Origin: UBA7803 sp041686955 | GTDB lineage: Bacteria; Pseudomonadota; Gammaproteobacteria; Pseudomonadales; Azotimanducaceae | Direction of reading: 5' to 3' | Assembly: GCA_041686955.1 (NCBI GenBank) | Contig: JAWLCV010000155.1 | Span: 1-5,216 of the forward strand | Length of the DNA: 5,216 nucleotides | Shown here: positions 1 to 5,216 of the stretch, piece by piece | Layout of the letters: every line of letters begins with the position of its first letter | Position numbering within the stretch: the stretch's first letter is position 1 | Notes under the pieces: model-generated | Database searches by the model: none | Seen by the model: the letters and a program-made list of their open reading frames with translations, nothing else | What the model was told of the DNA's origin: nothing | Program-made: the position numbers and the translations under genes

Positions 1-812
1 GAAGTCCGGTAGACCCTGTGACCTGCCGACCAGGTGGACCAACCTGCCGCGCCGGACGGCAGCGCTTCGTGACGGCCGAGCACGAGGGCCCCACCCGGAA
101 CCAACGTATCCCGCAGGCGGGCCGCAGTAGCGAGCTGGAGCCGGTCGTCGAAATACGTGAATGCGAGATTGCGGCAGAGGATGATGTCGAACCGGCCTTC
201 CGGCGGCGCGTCCCGGAGGTCGTGCTCGAGAAACGTCACGTTCTCCCGGTAATTCGGTCTGAGGCGCCAGCCGCCCGGCGTTTCGTCGAATGCCTCGCTC
301 CGCCAGGCGTCCGGCAAGTCCTCGAGGCATCCTGACGGGTACACGGCCTTGCGCGCACGCTGCAGCACAGTTTCGTCGATGTCGGTGCCGAGAGTCCGCA
401 GCTCGAGGCCCGGCAACGTCTTGCCGACGTCGAAACGCCAGAGGAGGGCGAGCGAGTAGGGCTCCTCGCCGGAACCGCAACCCGCGCTCCACGCCAGAAG
501 CTCGGCTCTGCCGGCGCGAAGCGCTTGCGCGCCGAGTTCCGGAAGTACTGTGCTTCCGAGATGGCCGAACACACCCTTGTCGCGATAGAACCGCGTGATG
601 GTGACGGTGCAGAGCGCGTCGGCGAGTTTCCACTCTTCCGGATGTGCGTCCAGGTAACGGCGATAGTCGTCCGCGTGCTCGAACCCGAGCTCTGTGAGGC
701 GGCACGAGATGCGCTTGCAGACTTGCTTGCGCACGCGGCGAAAACCCTCCCAGCGCAATCCGAGCACCGGTAGCATCCAGCGCAGTAACGCGACGCATTC
801 GCGGTCTTGCAT
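1..812 (-). CDS. CheR-family SAM-dependent methyltransferase (3' end outside window)
   Basis: The gene starts at ATG 812-810 and reads leftward off the window; 270 full codons are visible with no stop. An in-frame TAG at 821-819, two codons upstream, fixes the earliest start. Residues 1-80 resemble the helical CheR N-terminal domain: a basic stretch around 25-38, then an FYRD motif at 75-78 in place of the usual FFR[DE]. The AdoMet-binding motif GCGSGEEPYSLA lies at 111-122, GTDID at 142-146, CRNLAFTYFD at 213-222 and LVPGGALVLG at 237-246. Known CheR proteins methylate glutamates of chemoreceptors in the cytoplasm. The CRN motif here has one more residue than the usual CRNVxIYFD, and GRHEALP replaces the usual GHSES, so this is a divergent branch. 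No chemotaxis gene lies nearby, so the substrate is unknown. The Shine-Dalgarno site is weak (AAGG about 12 nt upstream). E. coli CheR has 286 residues, so little is probably missing. The family is secure; a chemotaxis role is not. Confidence 0.9.
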   Translation of the reverse strand, partial: MQDRECVALLRWMLPVLGLRWEGFRRVRKQVCKRISCRLTELGFEHADDYRRYLDAHPEEWKLADALCTVTITRFYRDKGVFGHLGSTVLPELGAQALRAGRAELLAWSAGCGSGEEPYSLALLWRFDVGKTLPGLELRTLGTDIDETVLQRARKAVYPSGCLEDLPDAWRSEAFDETPGGWRLRPNYRENVTFLEHDLRDAPPEGRFDIILCRNLAFTYFDDRLQLATAARLRDTLVPGGALVLGRHEALPSGAAGWSTWSAGHRVYRT

Positions 813-818
813 CGGTGG

Positions 819-896
819 CTAGTGCCTTGGCGGCGACCGCGGCGTCAGATCCGCCGCGAACGACGGCGTCGCCTTTCGTGCACCCCGTTCGTACAT
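819..896 (-). CDS. possible 25-codon leader ORF upstream of the cheR-like gene
   Basis: An ATG at 896-894 opens a 25-residue reading frame ending at the TAG 821-819. An AGGA (908-905) sits 8 nt upstream of this ATG. The frame is the same as that of the CheR-like gene, which begins 6 nt after the TAG. The peptide is basic and proline-rich at its end and I recognise no family. It could be a translated leader, the remnant of an older N-terminus, or chance. Confidence is low because the ORF is so short. Confidence 0.18.
   Translation of the reverse strand: MYERGARKATPSFAADLTPRSPPRH
832..873. repeat. GC-rich stem-loop between toxin and cheR-like genes
   Basis: CGCGGCG (838-844) and CGCCGCG (852-858) form a perfect 7-bp stem with a 7-nt loop. 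A second pair, GGCGAC (832-837) and GTCGCC (868-873), can close around it with a one-sided 9-nt bulge. On the minus strand it lies about 20 nt upstream of the CheR-like start codon and about 40 nt after the toxin stop. No T-run follows on the minus strand and only TTT on the plus strand, so it is not a clear Rho-independent terminator. It could separate the toxin-antitoxin transcript from cheR or shape the cheR leader. Confidence 0.4.
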
Positions 897-914
897 CTCC
901 TCATTCCTAGCCCT

Positions 915-1304
915 TCACGACAAGTAATCGGCGAGCGTGATGATTCGGACGTTCTGGTATTGCTCCTGGTCGAGCATGGCGCGGTCCCCAGTTACGATCC
1001 GTTCCGCTCCCGAAGCTATAGCGCACTCGAGGATCCGGTTGTCCGGCTCATCGTCCAAAACCGAGAGCCGATCAGGAGTATCCACGACTTCCGCCAACTC
1101 GGCGAGGAAGACTGCCGTCCTTGCGAGTTGTTCGCGGTCGCGCCCGAACTTGCGCGCCAACACGCCCAGCAGCTCGTCGATGATGGGGGTCGAGATGGCC
1201 AGCGCGTCCGCTCCCTGGATAATGCGCCGGAGCGCCCGGTCGCCACGGCCACCGGGCAGCGTGAAAGCGGAGACGAGGATGTTGGTATCGAATACGACCT
1301 TCAC
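915..1304 (-). CDS. PIN-domain toxin (putative ribonuclease of a type II toxin-antitoxin pair)
   Basis: This 129-residue protein is the length of a single PIN domain. It begins KVVFDTNILVSAF, the typical first strand and helix of the PIN_3 type. The four acidic positions that bind Mg2+ or Mn2+ in PIN nucleases are present: Asp6 (FDTN), Glu44 (IIDELL), Asp88 (EPDNRIL) and Asp107 (TGDRAM). An active metal-dependent RNase is therefore expected; PIN toxins usually cut tRNA, rRNA or mRNA in the cytoplasm, but the target cannot be read from sequence. The start is GTG at 1304-1302. It overlaps the TGA of the upstream antitoxin gene (shared GTGA at 1304-1301), which suggests translational coupling. 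Stop TGA is at 917-915. A ribbon-helix-helix gene directly upstream supports the toxin assignment. Confidence 0.9.
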   Translation of the reverse strand: MKVVFDTNILVSAFTLPGGRGDRALRRIIQGADALAISTPIIDELLGVLARKFGRDREQLARTAVFLAELAEVVDTPDRLSVLDDEPDNRILECAIASGAERIVTGDRAMLDQEQYQNVRIITLADYLS

Positions 1305-1537
1305 GATTGAAGATGTCGCTCGAGGTCCTCTTCGGTCAAGATACCCAGCGCTTTGGCGCGCTCGCTCCAGAAATTCTGAAGCGCGCCGAACTCACGCTGC
1401 AGTCGCCGCGCGCGTGCCTCGCGCAGTGCCTCCTGCACGATGGCGCTGAGCGTCTTGCCTTCAGCCTTCGCCATGGCCTCGGCATCTCGAGCCAAGTCCG
1501 GCGGAAGCGAGATGGTCTTCTTTACGGCTGTGGACAT
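1301..1537 (-). CDS. ribbon-helix-helix (CopG-like) antitoxin
   Basis: This 78-residue protein has a ribbon-helix-helix fold at its N-terminus. The DNA-contacting strand is KKTISLP (6-12), helix one spans about 13-26 and helix two about 28-45, with the turn at EGKTLS. The tail (46-78) is basic then acidic, with aromatic residues around 50-57, and is the likely toxin-binding part. Family members dimerise, bind the partner toxin and repress their own operon. The start is ATG 1537-1535, with AGGA 8 nt upstream. The stop TGA at 1303-1301 overlaps the toxin's GTG start. A perfect inverted repeat over the -10 region upstream is a plausible operator for this protein. Confidence 0.88.
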   Translation of the reverse strand: MSTAVKKTISLPPDLARDAEAMAKAEGKTLSAIVQEALREARARRLQREFGALQNFWSERAKALGILTEEDLERHLQS

Positions 1538-1545
1538 GTGCGGGA

Positions 1546-1549
1546 TCCT
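1546..1549 (-). promoter_or_regulatory. Shine-Dalgarno site of the antitoxin gene
   Basis: AGGA on the minus strand (TCCT on the plus strand) lies 8 nt before the ATG at 1537. This supports that start codon. Confidence 0.6.
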
Positions 1550-1559
1550 GCGGCATCCG

Positions 1560-1576
1560 GTATGAATTAGTCATAC
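1560..1576. promoter_or_regulatory. perfect inverted repeat, candidate operator of the toxin-antitoxin operon
   Basis: GTATGA (1560-1565) and TCATAC (1571-1576) form a perfect 6-bp inverted repeat around ATTAG. It is AT-rich in a GC-rich setting, lies 22 bp upstream of the antitoxin start and covers the predicted -10 element. Ribbon-helix-helix antitoxins commonly bind such short palindromes to repress their own promoter. Binding by this antitoxin is inferred. Confidence 0.55.
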
Positions 1577-1599
1577 TAGTGGTTGCGCGGCGCGCTGGC
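1570..1599 (-). promoter_or_regulatory. putative sigma70-type promoter of the antitoxin-toxin operon
   Basis: On the minus strand, TTGCCA (1599-1594, five of six matches to TTGACA) is followed after 18 nt by TATGAC (1575-1570, four of six matches to TATAAT). Transcription would begin near 1563, leaving a short leader before the ATG at 1537. The -10 element falls inside the inverted repeat 1560-1576. The call is by eye; the -10 is only moderate. Confidence 0.4.
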
Positions 1600-1653
1600 A
1601 ATACCGTGCCGTTCCCGTACCCGCTGCCCTCACGTCACAGCCTGAGGCGAGTC

Positions 1654-1665
1654 TGACCCTGGTCA
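1654..1665. repeat. 12-bp palindrome upstream of the small membrane protein gene
   Basis: TGACCCTGGTCA consists of perfect 5-bp arms around CT. It lies 24 bp upstream of the candidate -10 of the plus-strand unit, roughly in the -35/-60 zone. The heptamer GTCACAG also occurs twice nearby (1634-1640 and 1662-1668). It could be a regulator site, but an arm of 5 bp can arise by chance. Confidence 0.25.
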
Positions 1666-1688
1666 CAGTTCGTGCCGCTCCACGCGTC

Positions 1689-1694
1689 TATACT
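1689..1694 (+). promoter_or_regulatory. candidate -10 element for the membrane protein/NlpC unit
   Basis: TATACT matches TATAAT at five of six positions and lies 22 nt before the ATG at 1716. The transcript would begin near 1701, with a leader of about 15 nt that still contains the Shine-Dalgarno site. I see no good -35 at the usual distance; GTCACA at 1662-1667 is 21 nt away, so an activator may be needed if the element is real. Confidence 0.35.
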
Positions 1695-1703
1695 GCAGAC
1701 GTA

Positions 1704-1708
1704 AGGGG
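1704..1708 (+). promoter_or_regulatory. Shine-Dalgarno site of the small membrane protein gene
   Basis: AGGGG lies 7 nt before ATG 1716. This supports 1716 over the TTG at 1710 (too close) and over the internal ATG at 1746, which has no such site. Confidence 0.6.
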
Positions 1709-1715
1709 ATTGCTG

Positions 1716-1976
1716 ATGGCATCTGTGACGACGCGCGAGACCAGCATGAGCGATGGCCGATTGTCGGATTGGCGGTATTCGATGCTCGCCATTCTGGGGT
1801 TGAACCTTTCGGTGCCGCTGGTGATCGGCGGTCTGATTGCGGTCGCGGAATCAGGCGACCTGCGCGTTCTGATATGTGGTGCGGGCGTCATCGCAGCTTT
1901 TGCCGGGATGGCACTGCTGAGGCGTCTGCTCCAGGCGTACGGCTCGCGTGCAAAGGCTTGCGTGCCGAATCTGTAG
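1716..1976 (+). CDS. small two-helix inner-membrane protein, unknown function
   Basis: This is an 86-residue protein that I cannot assign to a family. A polar N-terminus (1-20) precedes a hydrophobic segment at about 22-44 and a second at about 51-68, joined by a short polar turn (ESGDLR). Positive charges lie at Arg7, Arg15 and Arg20 before helix one and at Arg69, Arg70, Arg78 and Lys80 after helix two, so both ends should be cytoplasmic with a tiny periplasmic loop. The Shine-Dalgarno site and hydrophobic pattern make it a credible gene. Its stop codon lies just 11 nt before the proposed start of the NlpC lipoprotein gene, on the same strand, which suggests co-transcription and perhaps a shared envelope role. 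No motif indicates a catalytic function. Confidence 0.65.
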   Translation: MASVTTRETSMSDGRLSDWRYSMLAILGLNLSVPLVIGGLIAVAESGDLRVLICGAGVIAAFAGMALLRRLLQAYGSRAKACVPNL

Positions 1977-1987
1977 CGGATCTCGCT

Positions 1988-2491
1988 TTGAATGGCTTGG
2001 CTCGCCAATCGGCCATGCTGCTGCTTTCGGCGGCTGTCATCTCCGGCTGCGCGTCGCACCGTGGTCCGGCCGGGACGGAGAGCCCGGACGTACCTGAACC
2101 GATCACCCCGACCGTTCTTCGCGCGTCGACCGGGGAGCGGATCGCGGACGTCGCCCTTTCCATGGTCGGAACGCCTTATCGCTTTGGAGGAACCACTCCG
2201 CAGGGATTCGACTGCAGTGGGCTGGTGTACTTTTCGTACAAGACCCTCGGCCTGGCGGTGCCGAGGACGTCACGGGCGCAGCGACAAACGGCCAAGCCCG
2301 TGGATCGGCGAAATCTTCGTCACGGCGATCTTCTGTTCTTCGACACGAGCTGGAAGTTCGGCCACGTCGGCATCTACGTCGGCGACGGCCGGTTCGTCCA
2401 CGCGCCGTCCTCGGGCAAGTCGGTGACCGTGGAGCGACTCGACGAGGGGTACTACGCGAACCGCCTCGAGCACGCCGGGCGCCTGCACTGA
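1988..2491 (+). CDS. NlpC/P60-family lipoprotein, probable murein endopeptidase (Spr/MepS-like)
   Basis: The proposed product has 167 residues. Its signal peptide has an Arg at 6, a hydrophobic core and a lipobox ISGC, with the lipidated Cys at 21 followed by Ala, which favours outer-membrane sorting. After a proline-rich linker (about 27-45) comes an NlpC/P60 domain (about 48-167). The catalytic Cys76 is in GFDCSG, His126 in FGHVGIY and a third polar residue, His138, in RFVHA. VPRTSRAQ and NLRHGDLLFF also match Spr/MepS. Such enzymes cut peptide bonds in peptidoglycan stems or cross-links in the periplasm. The start is uncertain: ATG 2015 would leave only 11 residues before the Cys and no charged n-region, so TTG 1988 is preferred, with TTG 1958 (overlapping the previous gene) possible. 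None has a strong Shine-Dalgarno site. Translation may depend on the membrane protein gene upstream. Confidence 0.88.
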   Translation: MNGLARQSAMLLLSAAVISGCASHRGPAGTESPDVPEPITPTVLRASTGERIADVALSMVGTPYRFGGTTPQGFDCSGLVYFSYKTLGLAVPRTSRAQRQTAKPVDRRNLRHGDLLFFDTSWKFGHVGIYVGDGRFVHAPSSGKSVTVERLDEGYYANRLEHAGRLH

Positions 2492-2501
2492 GCATCCGTC
2501 A

Positions 2502-2515
2502 CCGCGCGAGCGCGG
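2502..2515. repeat. short GC hairpin after the NlpC gene
   Basis: CCGCG and CGCGG pair around the tetraloop CGAG, beginning 10 nt after the NlpC stop. No T-run follows, so it is not a convincing Rho-independent terminator. It could slow transcription or protect the transcript's 3' end before the hydrolase gene. Confidence 0.25.
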
Positions 2516-2569
2516 CGGTCTCGACCATGGCTGGGCCGCCGCGGCACGTCTCGTGCATGTGGCGTGGCT

Positions 2570-4273
2570 ATGGATACCTCTTCCAGCGCGACGCGTGCTG
2601 CCATCGCAGCCCTTCGTCCCGGGCGCCGTCCCGGTCGGCTGCTGCTGATTTTCTCGCTCGGACTGGCGGCTTGCGGCAACTCATCGGATGACGACGATGG
2701 GGCAGCGTCCGATGGGTCGAGCGACTCGGGTGCCACAGCGGTCGAGCTACTCGACGCCCTGCCGGCGGATGGCACGACGCTCTTCGACCCCGGCATTCCG
2801 GACATCACGCTCTCCCATTTGGGCTACGCTGACTTCTCGGTGGCAGTCAGCGGGGACTGCGCCGAGGGGACGACCGTCGAGCGCACCCTGGTGGAGGTCA
2901 GCACCGATTTCGATGCGCTGTTCGAGCACGATCAGGTGTGCGACGGGCTCCGCGACAACGGCGCGTTCGAGACGCTCGTGGAGGCAACGCGGGACGACGG
3001 CGACCGTTACTCCGCGCGCCTCGACTTCTCCACCACAATAGCGACGGCGCCGGAGCTTCAGGTGCAGGATTCGGTGACCACCCCTCGCGACTCGGCGGGG
3101 GAGATGTTCCGGACGTTCCTCGAAGATTCCCTGATCGGCAGCCTGGAGATCCCGGATGCGTTGGCGTCGTTGATCGAGGGGGCGGTGGAGGCCGTTGCCG
3201 AATCCGCGTACGCGGAGTTGCTGGATGCGGATCCGCTGTTCGGGGTGAGCGCTCAGCGGGTCACCTACGCGTCGCGGCGGCCGGACGGCAGCGCATCGCA
3301 GGAGCTCACGGGGCTCGTGGCGTTCCCGGACACCACCGCGGGCGGATTCACGCCCAGGGACTCGATCATCGTGTTGAGCCACTCCACCGCGGTGACGCCG
3401 AGCGATCTGGATCCCGGCAACGGCTGGTATGTGGTGGCCAGTCTCTTCGCGGCCCGCGGCTATCTGGTCATCGCGCCGGACAACTGGGGGCGGGGCGGCA
3501 CGGATACCGAGCCGGAGACGTTTCTCATGGCCACGCGAACCGCGGCGAATTCCCTGGATCTGATCCGCGCGGTGCTGGCGGACCCGGCGTACACGCCGGT
3601 GCGTGGCTCGGACCCACCGCGAGTCACCCTCGTCGGCTACTCCCAGGGCGGACATACGGCGCTGGCGCTCTGGCAGGCGATTGCCGCGCAGGAATCGGGG
3701 CTCGAGGTGCCGGCGGTTCATGCGGGTGCCGGCCCCTACAACCTGTACGCGATGGCGCGGGGCGTGGTGCAGCACGTGAACGGCTCGTGCAACGGCGACG
3801 CGTACTGTCGTTTCGTCACCGACCAGGCCACCGTGCCCTTTCTGAGCGAGCGCGTGCTGCCGGGCTACGTGGCGTACGCGGCGGAGAACCTGCTGCTCGG
3901 CGACCTGGTGGAGGAGGGCACGCTGACGCCGAGCTTCGTCGAGGGATTCCTCGGCGCCGATCCCGCGTTCGACGACCTCAAGGGCCTGCTGCAGCAAGGC
4001 AGCTTCACCAACATCACCGGCGGGCTGGAAGCGCTCGGCGGCGCGGGCACCCGGTTCACGCTAATCCATTCCCCCTTCGACCGCCTGGTGCCCATCGCCA
4101 ACACCGAGGAGCTGGTCTCGGTGCTGGAGCCCCACTTCCCGGTGGAGTTCCGCACCGAGACCTGCAATTCGGCGGCATACGAGGCGGTGTTCGACGCCAC
4201 CGACCGGGTCGGCATCTCACACACGCTGTGCGGGTTCGAGATGCTGAACGACGTCTACGCGGAAATGCGTTAG
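2570..4273 (+). CDS. secreted lipoprotein of the alpha/beta-hydrolase fold (secretory lipase-like)
   Basis: The product has 567 residues, counted from ATG 2570; GTG 2564 would add two, and neither has a clear Shine-Dalgarno site. An Arg-rich n-region leads to a hydrophobic core and the lipobox LAAC, with Cys35 as lipid anchor. An Asp/Ser-rich linker (about 38-55, four Asp at 40-43) follows. Residues 60-225 look like a separate, unrecognised domain. The hydrolase domain begins near 229 with RVTYASRRPDG and GLVAFPD, the pattern of secretory lipases. LSHST (269-273) may form the oxyanion region. The likely triad is Ser358 (GYSQGG), Asp504 (SPFDRLVP) and His551 (ISHTLCG). Beyond the anchor there are six cysteines (97, 124, 407, 413, 532, 554), which suits three disulfides outside the cytoplasm. 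It probably cleaves an ester at the outer membrane or cell surface, but the substrate is unknown and could be a peptide or lactone. Confidence 0.85.
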   Translation: MDTSSSATRAAIAALRPGRRPGRLLLIFSLGLAACGNSSDDDDGAASDGSSDSGATAVELLDALPADGTTLFDPGIPDITLSHLGYADFSVAVSGDCAEGTTVERTLVEVSTDFDALFEHDQVCDGLRDNGAFETLVEATRDDGDRYSARLDFSTTIATAPELQVQDSVTTPRDSAGEMFRTFLEDSLIGSLEIPDALASLIEGAVEAVAESAYAELLDADPLFGVSAQRVTYASRRPDGSASQELTGLVAFPDTTAGGFTPRDSIIVLSHSTAVTPSDLDPGNGWYVVASLFAARGYLVIAPDNWGRGGTDTEPETFLMATRTAANSLDLIRAVLADPAYTPVRGSDPPRVTLVGYSQGGHTALALWQAIAAQESGLEVPAVHAGAGPYNLYAMARGVVQHVNGSCNGDAYCRFVTDQATVPFLSERVLPGYVAYAAENLLLGDLVEEGTLTPSFVEGFLGADPAFDDLKGLLQQGSFTNITGGLEALGGAGTRFTLIHSPFDRLVPIANTEELVSVLEPHFPVEFRTETCNSAAYEAVFDATDRVGISHTLCGFEMLNDVYAEMR

Positions 4274-4280
4274 GACTCTG

Positions 4281-5216
<936 letters not shown>

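Noticed and set aside
18..773. Four short reading frames on both strands over the left end
   Set aside because: They overlap the CheR-like gene, whose motifs are clear in another frame; their products are Arg/Ala/Pro-rich with no recognisable pattern.
937..1570. Plus-strand reading frames over the toxin-antitoxin genes
   Set aside because: They are antisense to genes with clear PIN and ribbon-helix-helix motifs and show no motif of their own.
1769..1987. Upstream extension of the NlpC reading frame to ATG 1769
   Set aside because: It would bury the lipoprotein signal inside the protein and overlap almost the whole membrane protein gene, which has its own good ribosome site.
2502..2515. Rho-independent terminator between the NlpC and hydrolase genes
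   Set aside because: There is a hairpin but no T-run after it on either strand.
2747..3997. 416-codon reading frame on the minus strand across the hydrolase gene
   Set aside because: The product is Arg/His/Val-rich with no motif, and the opposite strand carries a clear lipoprotein hydrolase. Long antisense frames are common in GC-rich DNA.

Overview
The window is a GC-rich bacterial segment carrying ordinary chromosomal genes and one small toxin-antitoxin module. The organism is most likely a Gram-negative proteobacterium. Two genes begin with lipoprotein signal peptides, one of them on an NlpC/P60 cell-wall peptidase of the Spr/MepS type, and a CheR-type methyltransferase and an ACAD11-like acyl-CoA dehydrogenase are also present. 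A gammaproteobacterium is my guess, but nothing in the window fixes the taxon. I see no rRNA, tRNA, CRISPR array, insertion sequence or prophage gene.

Left third, minus strand. Reading leftward from about 1600 there is a promoter overlapped by a perfect inverted repeat. It is followed by a ribbon-helix-helix antitoxin gene (1537-1301) and a PIN-domain toxin gene (1304-915) joined by a 4-bp GTGA stop/start overlap. After a 102-bp gap with a strong stem-loop comes a CheR-family methyltransferase gene (812 to beyond base 1). The CheR gene is well supported but runs off the window, so its stop codon is not visible.

Middle, plus strand. The divergent intergenic region (about 1538-1715) leads into a small two-helix membrane protein gene (1716-1976) with a good Shine-Dalgarno site. 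An NlpC/P60 lipoprotein gene follows closely (about 1988-2491) and probably starts at a non-ATG codon. Then comes a large lipoprotein of the alpha/beta-hydrolase fold (2570-4273), resembling secretory lipases, with a complete apparent catalytic triad and three possible disulfide pairs.

Right end, minus strand. An acyl-CoA dehydrogenase gene (4281 to beyond 5216, N-terminus outside the window) faces the hydrolase gene, with only 7 bp between the two stop codons. It closely resembles the dehydrogenase domain of ACAD11.

Functional reading. The small membrane protein and the NlpC lipoprotein look like one cell-envelope transcription unit, and the hydrolase may be read from it or separately. The hydrolase (possible ester or lipid cleavage at the cell surface) and the dehydrogenase (acyl-CoA oxidation in the cytoplasm) could both serve lipid use, but they are on opposite strands and the link is only inferred. 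I did not find a convincing undescribed system. The points most worth a second look are the divergent CheR, the hydrolase architecture, the operator-like repeat of the toxin-antitoxin module and the ACAD11-type active site.
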